DNA of 64,000 nucleotides from CAMFLJ01 sp965279255 (GCA_965279255.1 OZ257146.1:4278001-4342000), one strand, 5' to 3'; positions 50,022 through 58,684 are shown, counted from the stretch's first letter. The notes: generated by a model from the letters alone, not told the origin. Numbers and translations: made by a program.

Positions 50022-50762
50022 GTGGCCGAGCGGGGCGGACGACAGCAGATCCCGAGGCCGGCCTCGATCCGGCCCGGCCGCCCCGCGCCCTGGGCCCACC
50101 TTGCGCCCGAGCAGCGCCGCCCCACCCTCGACGACGTCTGCCGGGCCCTGGCCACCGCGCCCGCGCCCCGGCCCGCCGACACCGAGGGCCCCGGCGTCCG
50201 GGCCTCGGCCGTGCTGGCCCCGATCTACGAGGCCGACGGCGAGGCCCACGTGGTGCTGACCCGCCGCGCCCAGCACATGCGCAGCCACCGGGGCGAGGTC
50301 AGCTTCCCCGGTGGTGGCCAGGAGCCGGGCGAGGACCTCTGGACCACCGCGCTGCGCGAGGCCCAGGAGGAGGTGGCGCTCGACCCCTCGACCGTCACCC
50401 GCATCGGCGAGATCGACCACCTCCGCACGGTGATGAGCCGCTCGTTCATCGTGCCCTACGTCGGTGTCCTGCCCGGCCCGCCCGAGCTGGTTGCGTCGCC
50501 CCGCGAGGTCGAGCTCGTCCTGCACGTGCCGCTCTCGGAGCTGCTCGCCGACGACGTGTTCCGCGAGGAGCGGTGGGGCATCCCGCCCCAGGACCGGCCG
50601 ATCTACTTCTTCGAGGTCGTGGGCGACACCATCTGGGGTGCCACCGGGGCCATGTTGCGGAACCTCCTGGCCCTCGTCACCGGCACCTTCGACCCCGACG
50701 AGCCGATCCTGCACTGGCCCAACCCCGGCACGCCGATCCCCGGGGTCACCCCGGGCGCCTGA
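50022..50762 (+). CDS. NUDIX hydrolase, CoA pyrophosphatase-like
   Basis: The 246-residue protein has the NUDIX box GGGQEPGEDLWTTALREAQEEVAL directly after RSHRGEVSFP. That upstream element is the UPF0035/CoA-pyrophosphatase signature (family of E. coli NudL). It likely cleaves CoA or oxidised CoA to 4'-phosphopantetheine and 3',5'-ADP. The ~55-residue N-terminus is Arg/Pro-rich. GTG 50022 follows the small gene by two bases. Confidence 0.88.
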   Translation: MAERGGRQQIPRPASIRPGRPAPWAHLAPEQRRPTLDDVCRALATAPAPRPADTEGPGVRASAVLAPIYEADGEAHVVLTRRAQHMRSHRGEVSFPGGGQEPGEDLWTTALREAQEEVALDPSTVTRIGEIDHLRTVMSRSFIVPYVGVLPGPPELVASPREVELVLHVPLSELLADDVFREERWGIPPQDRPIYFFEVVGDTIWGATGAMLRNLLALVTGTFDPDEPILHWPNPGTPIPGVTPGA

Positions 50763-50775
50763 CGCTGGCGGGCGG

Positions 50776-50781
50776 TACCGT
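50776..50781 (+). promoter_or_regulatory. -10 of a leaderless promoter
   Basis: TACCGT is followed by exactly six bases and ATG 50788. Confidence 0.45.
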
Positions 50782-50787
50782 TCGCCC

Positions 50788-51183
50788 ATGCCGCAGCTGA
50801 TCTTCGAGGCCGAGACCCACGCCGAGCTCGTCACCCAGGTGCGCCGCTGGCTCGCCACGAGCGAGTCCGCCGCCGAGGGCACCCGCATCTCGATGAGCGC
50901 CGCCGTGACCCAGGGGGCCGGGCTCACCAAGGACGCGCTGCGCATCGTGGCCGCCGCCGCCCCCACGCCGGTGTCGCAGAACGAGCTGGTGAAGTCGCTC
51001 ACCGACATGGGCTACAAGGCCACCGACGTGACCTCGAAGGCGATCGTCGACGGCCTCGGCAGCGTGGAGTCGCTCACCGGCGGCAGCGTCGTGCGCCACG
51101 TGACCAACAAGGGCGCCTCGACCCTCTGGTCGATGAACACCAAGGTGGCCAAGCAGGTCCTCCGGTCGCTCTCCGGCGGCTGA
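50788..51183 (+). CDS. Protein of unknown function, possible winged-helix fold
   Basis: The 131 residues have no signal or membrane span. After MPQLIFEAETHAELVTQVRRWLA comes a helical region KDALRIVAAAAPTPVSQNELVKSLTDMGYKATDVTSKAIVDGL. A strand-turn-strand-like SLTGGSVVRHVTNKGASTLWSM follows. The pattern helix, helix, beta hairpin suggests a winged helix, but this is only a visual impression. It appears leaderless and monocistronic. I do not recognise the family. Confidence 0.65.
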   Translation: MPQLIFEAETHAELVTQVRRWLATSESAAEGTRISMSAAVTQGAGLTKDALRIVAAAAPTPVSQNELVKSLTDMGYKATDVTSKAIVDGLGSVESLTGGSVVRHVTNKGASTLWSMNTKVAKQVLRSLSGG

Positions 51184-51204
51184 GCGGAGACGAGCGGAGA
51201 CGAC

Positions 51205-51606
51205 ATGGCGGACATGGCGGGAAGCCGATGGGGGAGGGCCGCGGTCCTGAGTGCGGTCGTGCTCGCGGCCGTCGGCCTGGGAGCGTGCGGCGACGAGGCG
51301 GCCGCGACATGCGTCGACCAGTCGGGTGCGACCTTCTGCCTGCAGCGCCAGGGTGGGTCCGGCCTCGCGCCGTCAGCCGAGGGGCTCCAGCCCGGCTCCA
51401 CGCTGACCTACGCCGTGCGGGGGTTCGGGCCCGAGGGCCAGCCCTACACGAGCACCGTTGGTCAGACGGGCAGACCTGACAAGACCGGCGTCATCGGCGT
51501 GATCAGTGCGATGGAGGCATTCGACCCGGCGGCGGCCGAGGTGACCTTCACCGGCACCGCGGCCGACGGCACGCCAGTGACGGCCACCCTCAGCCTCGGC
51601 AGCTGA
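51205..51606 (+). CDS. Predicted small lipoprotein
   Basis: The 133-residue product has an n-region with Arg, a hydrophobic stretch and the lipobox VGLGAC, so the Cys at about position 28 should be lipidated. The mature part has two further cysteines (ATCVDQSGATFCLQ) and a beta-rich domain (STLTYAVRGFGPEGQPYTSTV ... EVTFTGTAADGTPVTATLSL). Function is unknown. The ATG follows a tandem GAGCGGAGAC duplication (51182-51201) that contains the ribosome site. Confidence 0.75.
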   Translation: MADMAGSRWGRAAVLSAVVLAAVGLGACGDEAAATCVDQSGATFCLQRQGGSGLAPSAEGLQPGSTLTYAVRGFGPEGQPYTSTVGQTGRPDKTGVIGVISAMEAFDPAAAEVTFTGTAADGTPVTATLSLGS

Positions 51607-51702
51607 CGCGCCCGCTCGCCCACCGAGAACGCGGCGGGCGACGCCCTCCGTGAGGGCCTGGAACAGCCGTCGGCGGTGCTCCCGGGCATCCCCGCCGGGG
51701 GG

Positions 51703-51708
51703 TAGACT
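51703..51708 (+). promoter_or_regulatory. Possible -10 before guaB3
   Basis: TAGACT lies 84 bases before the guaB3 start. No matching -35 was found. Confidence 0.3.
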
Positions 51709-51791
51709 CACCCCTTTCCAGCGGAGAGGGGCCCTCGCGGCTCTTCCTTCGCCGTTTTCTGGTGACGCCCACCGCAGCGGAAGGACGAGCA

Positions 51792-52955
51792 ATGGCAGAG
51801 GTCGAGATCGGAATGGGCAAGTCGGGGCGCAGGGCCTACGGCTTCGACGACATCGCCATCGTCCCGAGCCGCCGCACGCGCGACCCCGAGGACGTCGACA
51901 TCTCCTGGGAGATCGACGCCTTCCGCTTCGAGCTCCCGCTCATGGCCTCGGCCATGGACGGCGTGGTCAGCCCGGCCACCGCCATCGAGATCGGCCGCCT
52001 CGGCGGCGTCGGCGTGCTCAACCTCGAGGGCCTCTGGACCCGCTACGAGGACCCGGAGCCGCTGTTCGCCGAGATCGCCGAGCTCGACAACGAGAAGGCC
52101 ACGGCCCGGATGCAGGACATCTACCAGGAGCCGATCAAGCCCGAGCTCGTGGGCCAGCGCATCCGCCAGATCAAGGACGCCGGCGTCGTCAGCTGCTGCT
52201 CGGTCACCCCGCAGCGCACCGACTTCCTGGCCAAGGAGATCATCGACGCCGAGCTCGACCTGCTCGTCATCCAGGGCACCGTCGTCTCCGCGGAGCACGT
52301 CTCCAAGACCGTCGAGCCCCTGAACCTCAAGCGCTTCGTGCGTGAGCTCGACATCCCCGTCATCGTCGGCGGCTGCGCCAGCTACCAGGCCGCACTGCAC
52401 CTCATGCGCACCGGTGCCGCCGGCGTGCTCGTCGGCGTCGGCCCCGGCCACGCCTGCACCACCCGCGGCGTGCTCGGCATCGGCGTTCCGCAGGCCACCG
52501 CGATCGCCGACGCCCAGGCCGCCCGCATGCGCCACCTCGACGAGACCGGCGTCTACTGCCAGGTCATCGCCGACGGCGGCATGGGCACCGGCGGCGACAT
52601 CGCCAAGGCCATCGTCTGCGGCGCCGACGCCGTCATGATCGGCTCGCCGCTCGCCGCCACCCACGAGGCCCCCGGCCGTGGGTACCACTGGGGCATGGCC
52701 ACCTTCCATCCCACGCTGCCCCGCGGCGCCCGGGTGAGGACCAACGTCCGCGGCACCCTCGAGGAGGTCCTCGTCGGGCCGGCCCACGAGAACGACGGCC
52801 GCATGAACCTCTTCGGCGCCCTCCGCACCTCGATGGCCACCTGTGGCTACGAGACGGTCAAGGAGTTCCAGAAGGCCGAGGTCATGGTCGCCCCGTCGCT
52901 GCAGACCGAGGGCAAGAACCTGCAGAAGTCCCAGGGCGTGGGGATGGGTCACTGA
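51792..52955 (+). CDS. guaB3: GuaB3-family IMP dehydrogenase/GMP reductase-like protein
   Basis: The 387-residue TIM-barrel protein begins EVEIGMGKSGRRAYGFDDIAIVPSRRTRDPEDVD. It has the catalytic-Cys loop GVGPGHACTTRGVLGIGVPQ and ADGGMGTGGDIAKAIVCGADAVMIGSPLA. It lacks the CBS pair of true IMPDH, as the GuaB3 subfamily does; a cyanobacterial GuaB3 has been reported to act as a GMP reductase. The direction of its reaction here is not certain. guaA follows after three bases. ATG 51792 is the family start; 51762 is unsupported. Confidence 0.9.
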   Translation: MAEVEIGMGKSGRRAYGFDDIAIVPSRRTRDPEDVDISWEIDAFRFELPLMASAMDGVVSPATAIEIGRLGGVGVLNLEGLWTRYEDPEPLFAEIAELDNEKATARMQDIYQEPIKPELVGQRIRQIKDAGVVSCCSVTPQRTDFLAKEIIDAELDLLVIQGTVVSAEHVSKTVEPLNLKRFVRELDIPVIVGGCASYQAALHLMRTGAAGVLVGVGPGHACTTRGVLGIGVPQATAIADAQAARMRHLDETGVYCQVIADGGMGTGGDIAKAIVCGADAVMIGSPLAATHEAPGRGYHWGMATFHPTLPRGARVRTNVRGTLEEVLVGPAHENDGRMNLFGALRTSMATCGYETVKEFQKAEVMVAPSLQTEGKNLQKSQGVGMGH

Positions 52956-52958
52956 TCC

Positions 52959-54503
52959 ATGTCCGACCCTGATGTCGACACCGTTCTCGTCGTCGACTTC
53001 GGCGCCCAGTACGCACAGCTGATCGCCCGCCGCGTCCGCGAGGCGCACGTCTACTCCGAGATCGTCCCGCACTCGATCACGGCGGAGGAGGTCGCGGCGC
53101 GCAAGCCGTCCGGCATCGTCTTCTCCGGCGGTCCGGCCTCGGTGCACGTCGACGGCGCGCCCTCGATCGACCCCGCGGTCTACGACCTCGACGTCCCGAT
53201 CCTGGGCATCTGCTACGGCGCCCAGCTGCTCGCCCGGGACCTGGGTGGCACCGTCGCCCGCACCGGCCGGGGCGAGTACGGCCGCACCGATCTCGACGTC
53301 TCGGCCGAGGGCGTGCTGTTCAGCGCCGCCCAGCCGAAGCACCAGCCGGTGTGGATGAGCCACTTCGACACCATCACCGTGCCGCCCACCGGTGCCGTGG
53401 TCACCGCCTCCACCGGCGACACCCCGGCGGCGGCCTTCGAGGACCGCGCCAACGGCCGCTTCGGCGTGCAGTTCCACCCCGAGGTCGTGCACACCCCGCA
53501 CGGCCAGGAGGTCCTCGAGCACTTCCTCTACGACGCCTGTGGGCTCGGCCCCAACTGGACCATGTCGTCGATCATCGACGCCCAGGTCGAGGCCATCCGG
53601 GCCCAGGTCGGCACCGACCGCGCCATCTGCGGCCTCTCCGGCGGGGTCGACTCCGCCGTCGCCGCCGCGCTGGTGCACAAGGCCATCGGCTCGCAGCTCA
53701 CCTGCGTGTTCGTCGACACCGGGCTCATGCGCCAGGGCGAGGGCGAGCAGGTCGTCGAGACCTTCCGCCGCCACCAGGGCATCGAGCTGATCCACGTGCG
53801 CGCCGGCGACCGCTTCTTCGAGCGCCTGGCCGGGCTCACCGACCCGGAGGAGAAGCGCAAGGCCATCGGCGAGCTCTTCATCCGGGTCTTCGAGGATGCG
53901 TCCGGCGGCATCGAGGACGCCAAGTTCCTCGTGCAGGGCACGCTCTACCCCGACGTCATCGAGTCGGGCACCAAGGACGCGGCCAAGATCAAGAGCCACC
54001 ACAACGTGGGCGGCCTCCCCGAGGACATGGAGTTCGAGCTCGTCGAGCCGCTCCGGGCCCTCTTCAAGGACGAGGTCCGCAAGGTCGGCACCGAGCTCGG
54101 CCTGCCGGACGAGATCGTCTGGCGCCAGCCCTTCCCGGGCCCCGGCCTCGGTGTGCGCATCATCGGCGAGGTCACCCCGGAGAAGGTCGCCATGCTCCAG
54201 GCGGCCGACGCCATCGTCCGCGAAGAGGTCAAGGCGGCCGGTCTCGAGCGCGAGATCTGGCAGGCCTTCGCCGTGCTCCCCGACATCCGCTCGGTGGGCG
54301 TGATGGGCGACGAGCGCACCTACGGCCACCCGATCATCATCCGGGCGGTCACCTCCGAGGACGCAATGACCGCCGACTGGGCCCGCCTGCCCTACGACCT
54401 GCTCGAGCGCATGTCGAGCCGGATCATCAACGAGGTCGCCGGCATCAACCGGGTCGCCTACGACGTCACCTCGAAGCCGCCCGGCACCATCGAGTGGGAG
54501 TAG
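52959..54503 (+). CDS. guaA: GMP synthase (glutamine-hydrolysing)
   Basis: It converts XMP to GMP. The 514-residue enzyme has an N-terminal class-I glutaminase with Cys in LGICYGAQLLARDLGG and His-Glu in FGVQFHPEVVHTPHG. The ATP-pyrophosphatase loop is CGLSGGVDSAVAAALVHKA, and the C-terminal dimerisation domain ends SKPPGTIEWE. It is the normal length. Coupled with guaB3 three bases upstream, it places both arms of guanylate balance in one unit. Confidence 0.97.
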   Translation: MSDPDVDTVLVVDFGAQYAQLIARRVREAHVYSEIVPHSITAEEVAARKPSGIVFSGGPASVHVDGAPSIDPAVYDLDVPILGICYGAQLLARDLGGTVARTGRGEYGRTDLDVSAEGVLFSAAQPKHQPVWMSHFDTITVPPTGAVVTASTGDTPAAAFEDRANGRFGVQFHPEVVHTPHGQEVLEHFLYDACGLGPNWTMSSIIDAQVEAIRAQVGTDRAICGLSGGVDSAVAAALVHKAIGSQLTCVFVDTGLMRQGEGEQVVETFRRHQGIELIHVRAGDRFFERLAGLTDPEEKRKAIGELFIRVFEDASGGIEDAKFLVQGTLYPDVIESGTKDAAKIKSHHNVGGLPEDMEFELVEPLRALFKDEVRKVGTELGLPDEIVWRQPFPGPGLGVRIIGEVTPEKVAMLQAADAIVREEVKAAGLEREIWQAFAVLPDIRSVGVMGDERTYGHPIIIRAVTSEDAMTADWARLPYDLLERMSSRIINEVAGINRVAYDVTSKPPGTIEWE

Positions 54504-54507
54504 CGGC

Positions 54508-54984
54508 GTGAGCGAGTCGAGCGAGGTCGTCACGGTCGAGCGGGTCATCCCGGCACCGCCCGAAGCCATCTTCGAGTACCTCATCGACCCGTCCCGCCAC
54601 AGCGAGATCGACGGCTCGGGCACGGTCGTGAAGGCCAAGAAGGGCTCCGAGCGCCTCGTGCTCGGCAGCCGCTTCGGCATGGCGATGAAGGTCGGCATCC
54701 CGTACTCGATGGTCTCCACCGTGATCGAGCTCGACGAGCCCCTGCGCATCGCCTGGCAGACCCGCGGTCCCGGCAACCTCGGCGGCGGCCGCATCTGGCG
54801 CTACGAGCTCGAGCCGGTCGAGGGCGGCACCCTGGTACGCGAGTCGTGGGACATCACCCACGAGTCCGTGCTCTCCAAGTGGATGGTCAAGGGCCAGGGC
54901 GCCCATGCCGCCGAGGGCATGACCGCCACCCTCGAGCGCATCGAGCAGCTGCTCACCACCGGGGACGACGACGCCACCGCCTGA
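54508..54984 (+). CDS. SRPBCC-family protein
   Basis: The 158 residues are TVERVIPAPPEAIFEYLIDPSRHSEIDGSG at the N-terminus, a strand-rich middle (PYSMVSTVIELDEPLRIAWQTRG) and a long C-terminal helix (GMTATLERIEQLLTT). This is the START/Bet v1-like fold that binds hydrophobic ligands. GTG 54508 follows guaA by four bases, so it may be co-transcribed. The ligand is unknown. Confidence 0.85.
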   Translation: MSESSEVVTVERVIPAPPEAIFEYLIDPSRHSEIDGSGTVVKAKKGSERLVLGSRFGMAMKVGIPYSMVSTVIELDEPLRIAWQTRGPGNLGGGRIWRYELEPVEGGTLVRESWDITHESVLSKWMVKGQGAHAAEGMTATLERIEQLLTTGDDDATA

Positions 54985-55009
54985 GCGTCCTGCGCCGCTG
55001 CCCGTCGAG

Positions 55010-55390
55010 GTGGCGGCGGGTGCGTACTTCGCGCTGCAGGCCGTGCTCGGCGTGCTGCTCTGGGTCGGGGTCTTCAACTCCGACGATGTGCGGTCGTGGC
55101 TCGACCTGGTGCCCGCCCTGCCGGAGGTCACCGACGCCTTCCTGCCGGCCGACGCGGTGCTGATCGTCTGCTCGACGCTGGCCGCGTGGGCGCTGCTGCG
55201 GTGCCGCCCCTGGGCGTTGGTGCCGGTGTTGTTGACCGCCGGCGGCATCGTCTACCCGACGGCCTACCTGGTCGGTTGGGTGGTCACCACCGACGGCACG
55301 GCCGAGGTGGCCCTCGGGATCATGCTCACGGCGAGCTTCCTCTGCTGCTGGTTCGCCATGCTCGTGTGGCGGGCCCGCCGCCGGCCCTAG
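55010..55390 (+). CDS. Predicted four-span membrane protein
   Basis: The 126 residues form about four hydrophobic segments (YFALQAVLGVLLWVGVF, AVLIVCSTLAAWALL, ALVPVLLTAGGIVYPTAYLVGWVV, GIMLTASFLCCWFAMLVW) with a basic end RARRRP. I do not recognise the family. It starts with GTG at 55010, with no strong ribosome site. The stop overlaps the stop of the convergent LLM gene in a CTAG. Confidence 0.6.
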   Translation: MAAGAYFALQAVLGVLLWVGVFNSDDVRSWLDLVPALPEVTDAFLPADAVLIVCSTLAAWALLRCRPWALVPVLLTAGGIVYPTAYLVGWVVTTDGTAEVALGIMLTASFLCCWFAMLVWRARRRP

Positions 55391-56361
55391 GTGCCGGCGA
55401 GGCGCTCGACGACGGGCGCGAACGCCTCGTAGGCGTCGAGCCCGAGGCACACGTAGGAGATGCCGAAGCGCTCCCGGCGTTCCTGGCACTGCTCGACGAT
55501 CTCGTCGACGGTGCCGGCCAGGGCGTGTGGGGTGTCGAGCGCCTGCTCGGGTGACACGCCGAGGGTGGGGGCGATGGCCTCGGCCAGCGCCCGCCGGTCG
55601 TCGGTGAGGGTGGCCAGGTGCACCCGGGTCTGGATCTCGAGGTCGGCGTAGCGGTCGCCCGCCGCCTCGGCGATCCAGCGCAGCTTCTCGTCGGTGGCGT
55701 CGGCCGTGGCGCTCGGGCCGGCGTTGGCGTCGATCACCCCGGCGTGCAGCGACGGGTTCAGGGCCACGATGTCGGCCTCCCGACCGGCGAGGCCGAGCAT
55801 GCGGCGGGCGCCACCTCCGAGGAGGATCGGCGGCCCCGGTGCCTGCACCGGCTTGGGCATGCCCTCCAGCCCGTCGATGCGGTAGTGCTCGCCCTCGAAG
55901 TGCACGGGCCCGTCGGTGAACAGGCCCTTCACCACCGTGACGGCCTCGGCCAGGCGGCTGACCCTGGTGCCCGGGCTGTCGTAGGCGATGCCAGCTTGCT
56001 CGTAGTCGGTGAGCATCCAACCCGCCCCGAGGCCGAGCTCGAGGCGGCCGCCGCTGAGGATGTCGATCGACGCCGCCTCCTTGGCCACGACGACCGGGTG
56101 GCGGTAGTCGTTGCACAACACGAGAGCGCCGATGCGCAGGGTGGTGGTGGCCTCGGCGGCGCTCACCATGGCGGGCACGGGCGCCCACTGCTCATCGAGG
56201 TGGTCGGCGATGGTGAGCGTCGAGTAGCCCATCGCCTCGACCCGGCGGGCCAGCTCGCGCCAGCGTTCGCCGGCGTCGGCCCCGCCGGCGAACCCGCCCG
56301 GCGGGCTGCTGGCCTGGACGCCGAACCGGAACGGCTTCTGGCGGGGGAGCGGTGCGCTCAC
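55387..56361 (-). CDS. LLM-class (F420-dependent type) oxidoreductase
   Basis: The 324-residue luciferase-like TIM barrel has FRFGVQASSPPGGF, EAMGYSTLTIADHLDEQWAPVPAM, IGALVLCNDYRHPVVVAKEAASIDILSGGRLELGLGAGW and PPILLGGGARRMLGLAGREADIV. These are the motifs of F420-dependent members such as those named by TIGR03621. Use of F420 rather than FMN is inferred from that resemblance. GTG 56361 follows AAGGAG. It lies 25 bases downstream of the SDR gene on the same strand, a likely two-gene operon. Confidence 0.88.
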   Translation of the reverse strand: MSAPLPRQKPFRFGVQASSPPGGFAGGADAGERWRELARRVEAMGYSTLTIADHLDEQWAPVPAMVSAAEATTTLRIGALVLCNDYRHPVVVAKEAASIDILSGGRLELGLGAGWMLTDYEQAGIAYDSPGTRVSRLAEAVTVVKGLFTDGPVHFEGEHYRIDGLEGMPKPVQAPGPPILLGGGARRMLGLAGREADIVALNPSLHAGVIDANAGPSATADATDEKLRWIAEAAGDRYADLEIQTRVHLATLTDDRRALAEAIAPTLGVSPEQALDTPHALAGTVDEIVEQCQERRERFGISYVCLGLDAYEAFAPVVERLAGT

Positions 56362-56386
56362 TGGTGCTCCTTGCTGCGGGGACCGG

Positions 56387-57202
56387 TCACCGGATGACCG
56401 TGCCCCCGTCGATCGGGATGGTCGCGCCGGTGATGAAGCGGGCCTCGTCGCTGCTCAGCCACAGCACGGTGTCGGCGATGTCGTCGGGGGTCTGGGCCCC
56501 TCCTCCGAGCGGCCGCGGCGAGGTGTACGAGGCGGTGAGCCGGGGCTGCTCCTCGATGATGCGGGGCACGTTGGGGTCGTGGCCCATCGGCGTGTCGACC
56601 GCGCCGGGGTGGATGGTGTTCACCCGGATGCCGTCGGGGCCGAGCTCGAGGGCGAGCGTGCGCATCAGGCCGACCAGCGCGTGCTTGGTGGCGGCGTAAT
56701 GGCCGAGGTACGGGAAGCCCCGCAGGCCGGCGGCCGAGCTGGTGAGGGTGATGGCCCCGCCCTCGCCGCCGGCCACCATCGGCGGCACGGCCGCCTTCAC
56801 CGTGCGCCACGCCCCGGTGAGGTTCACGTCGAGCACCGCGGCCCAGTGCTCCTCGGGCACGTCGACGGCGAGGTGGTAGCTGGCGATGCCGGCGTTGGCC
56901 ACGGCGATGTCGAGGCGCCCGAAGCGGTCGAGGCCCTCGGTGACCGCCGCGTCGAGTGACGCCTGGTCGCGCACGTCGGCGACGCGGGCCACGCAGCCCC
57001 GACCGGCCTGCTCGACCAGGCGAGCGGTCTCGGCCAGGTCGTCCTCGGTGGCGGCCTCGTAGCCGAGGTCGGGCAGCACGGGAGCACAGACGTCGACAGC
57101 GATGACGTTGGCCCCCTCGGCGGCGAAGCGACGGGCCAGCGCGCGGCCCTGCCCTCGTGCCGCACCGGTGATGAAGACGACCTTGCCCTCGAAGCGACCC
57201 AT
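56387..57202 (-). CDS. Mycofactocin-type SDR dehydrogenase
   Basis: The 271-residue short-chain dehydrogenase begins FEGKVVFITGAARGQGRALARRFAAEGANVIAVDVCAPV. It has EDDLAETARLVEQAGRGCVARVADVRD, ANAGIASY, catalytic Ser in TSSAAGLRG, YAATKHAL, IHPGAVDTPM and a terminal ITGATIPIDGG. The expanded early region and GQGR motif match the mycofactocin-coupled SDR family, whose NAD is non-exchangeable and re-oxidised by mycofactocin. No mycofactocin synthesis genes lie in this window. The ATG follows GGGGGAG. Confidence 0.85.
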   Translation of the reverse strand: MGRFEGKVVFITGAARGQGRALARRFAAEGANVIAVDVCAPVLPDLGYEAATEDDLAETARLVEQAGRGCVARVADVRDQASLDAAVTEGLDRFGRLDIAVANAGIASYHLAVDVPEEHWAAVLDVNLTGAWRTVKAAVPPMVAGGEGGAITLTSSAAGLRGFPYLGHYAATKHALVGLMRTLALELGPDGIRVNTIHPGAVDTPMGHDPNVPRIIEEQPRLTASYTSPRPLGGGAQTPDDIADTVLWLSSDEARFITGATIPIDGGTVIR

Positions 57203-57261
57203 CTGCTCCCCCTCGGAATCGGCTGCCTTCCTACTACCCGACGGTGGCCACCGCCGACGAA

Positions 57262-57267
57262 TAGCGT
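57262..57267 (+). promoter_or_regulatory. -10 of a leaderless promoter (DLH gene)
   Basis: TAGCGT is followed by exactly six bases and ATG 57274. Confidence 0.45.
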
Positions 57268-57273
57268 GGCGCC

Positions 57274-58077
57274 ATGACGGACTCGCTCGACGACTTCACC
57301 CTCGGCTCGTTCTCCTACCGCGGTGTCGCTCACGACGTGTACCGCAGCGGGGAGGGCCCGGCGGTGATCGTGATCGCCGAGATCCCCGGCATCACGCCCG
57401 ACGTCGCCGACTTCGCCCGCAAGGTGCGGGCGCTCGGGTGCACCGTGATCCTGCCCGTGCTGTTCGGCGACCCCGGCCGCGAGGTGTCGGGCGGCTACGT
57501 CGCCAAGAGCTTCGGCCAGGCGTGCGTCTCCAAGGAGTTCGCCGCGTTCGCCACCCGGAAGACGGCGCCGATCTCCGACTGGCTGCGGGCCCTGGCCCGC
57601 TACTCCCACAGCTCGTTCGGCGGGCCCGGCGTCGGGGTGGTGGGCATGTGCTTCACCGGCGGGTTCGCTCTCGGGATGATGGCCGACGAGTCGGTCATCG
57701 CCCCGGTGCTCAGCCAGCCGTCGCTGCCGCTGCCCCCGTTCTCGAAGAAGGCGAAGGCGAGCGTGCAGCTCTCGGCCGACGACCTCGCCGTGGTGAAGGA
57801 GCGCGTCGCCGACGGCATCTGTGTGCTCGGACTGCGCTTCACCGGCGACATGGCCGTGCCGGGCGAGCGGTTCGAGACGCTGCGGCGGGAGCTCGGCGAC
57901 GGCTTCATCGGCGTCGAGATCGACTCGTCCGAGGGCAACGAGTGGGGCATCCCCAAGCGGGCCCACTCCGTGCTCACCGGCGACCTCGTCGACGAGCCCG
58001 GCCACCCCACCCGCGAGGCCCTCGACCAGGTCCTCGAGTTCTTCCGCTCCCGCCTCGTCGAGCCCGCTGTCGGCTGA
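57274..58077 (+). CDS. Dienelactone hydrolase family protein
   Basis: The 267-residue alpha/beta hydrolase has the nucleophile elbow GVVGMCFTGGFAL with Cys, as in dienelactone hydrolases. Upstream it has VIVIAEIPGITPDVADFARKVRALGCTVILPVLFGDPG. A C-terminal FFRSRLVEPAV helix closes the fold. It probably hydrolyses a lactone or ester; the natural substrate is unknown. It appears leaderless and is divergent from the SDR/LLM pair. Two identical palindromes follow its stop. Confidence 0.88.
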   Translation: MTDSLDDFTLGSFSYRGVAHDVYRSGEGPAVIVIAEIPGITPDVADFARKVRALGCTVILPVLFGDPGREVSGGYVAKSFGQACVSKEFAAFATRKTAPISDWLRALARYSHSSFGGPGVGVVGMCFTGGFALGMMADESVIAPVLSQPSLPLPPFSKKAKASVQLSADDLAVVKERVADGICVLGLRFTGDMAVPGERFETLRRELGDGFIGVEIDSSEGNEWGIPKRAHSVLTGDLVDEPGHPTREALDQVLEFFRSRLVEPAVG

Positions 58078-58087
58078 CCCCTCCGCC

Positions 58088-58199
58088 GACCGGTTGCCGT
58101 CTGTCCCGTCTGGGCGGACTCCTGGCAACCGGTCGCGGGGTGCCGGCGGACCGGTTGCCGTCTGTCCCGTCTGGGCGGACTCCTGGCAACCGGTCGCGG
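58088..58199. repeat. Two tandem copies of a 51-bp palindromic unit
   Basis: Units at 58088-58138 and 58149-58199 are identical. Each has arms GACCGGTTGCC and GGCAACCGGTC around the same 25-base centre, so each forms an 11-bp stem. The period is 61 bases. It lies between the DLH gene and a leaderless lipoprotein gene. It may act as a terminator or REP-like element. Confidence 0.85.
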
Positions 58200-58220
58200 T
58201 GGTCGGGTTCCGAACCGGCG

Positions 58221-58226
58221 TACGGT
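58221..58226 (+). promoter_or_regulatory. -10 of a leaderless promoter (lipoprotein gene)
   Basis: TACGGT is followed by exactly six bases and ATG 58233. Confidence 0.45.
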
Positions 58227-58232
58227 CGGTGC

Positions 58233-58667
58233 ATGACGACGACTCGTTCGATGATCGCTGCGGTGGTGCTCGGGATCGGCAGCCTCGCCCTGGTGTCGGG
58301 CTGTGGGAGCTCGTCGAACGGCGAGAGCGACGGCTCGGGCACCACGACCACCACGGCCCCGACCACCATGACCACGCCGATCCCCGGCAGCACCTACCCG
58401 CCGTCCACCCAGGTCACCGGCTCGACGCCGGGCACGGGGAGCGCGGGATCCACCCTGCCGGGGCAGACGGTGCCGCCCACCACGGTGCCGCTGGTGCCGG
58501 GCCAGCCGTGCACCCCGGGGTCGAGCCCCGACTGCATCAGCCCCGAGGGAGACGGTCAGTACGTGTACCTGATCGGTGGCGCGAAGTGCATGGCCAGCCC
58601 CATCGGCGGGCCGCTGTGCTCCGACCTCGACGGCGACGGCAACGCCGGGTACCCCGACGCCGGCTGA
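58233..58667 (+). CDS. Predicted lipoprotein with Thr/Pro-rich linker
   Basis: The 144-residue product starts MTTTRSMIAAVVLGIGSLALVSGCG; lipobox LVSGC predicts lipidation of the Cys. A low-complexity Ser/Gly/Thr/Pro linker of ~70 residues follows. A compact end with four cysteines and GDGQYVYLIGGAKCMA and CSDLDGDGNAGYPDAG completes it. The DLDGDGNAG stretch resembles a Ca2+-binding Asp loop. Function is unknown. A bidirectional hairpin separates it from the convergent SDR gene. Confidence 0.7.
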   Translation: MTTTRSMIAAVVLGIGSLALVSGCGSSSNGESDGSGTTTTTAPTTMTTPIPGSTYPPSTQVTGSTPGTGSAGSTLPGQTVPPTTVPLVPGQPCTPGSSPDCISPEGDGQYVYLIGGAKCMASPIGGPLCSDLDGDGNAGYPDAG

Positions 58668-58684
58668 CACAGCCGTCGGGCGGT

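Noticed and set aside
51708..54794. A 1028-codon antisense frame over guaB3-guaA
   Set aside because: Same shadow effect; both sense genes carry complete catalytic motifs.
58088..58199. CRISPR array
   Set aside because: Only two copies, perfect internal dyads of 11 bp, a 10-base gap instead of a spacer, and no cas genes.
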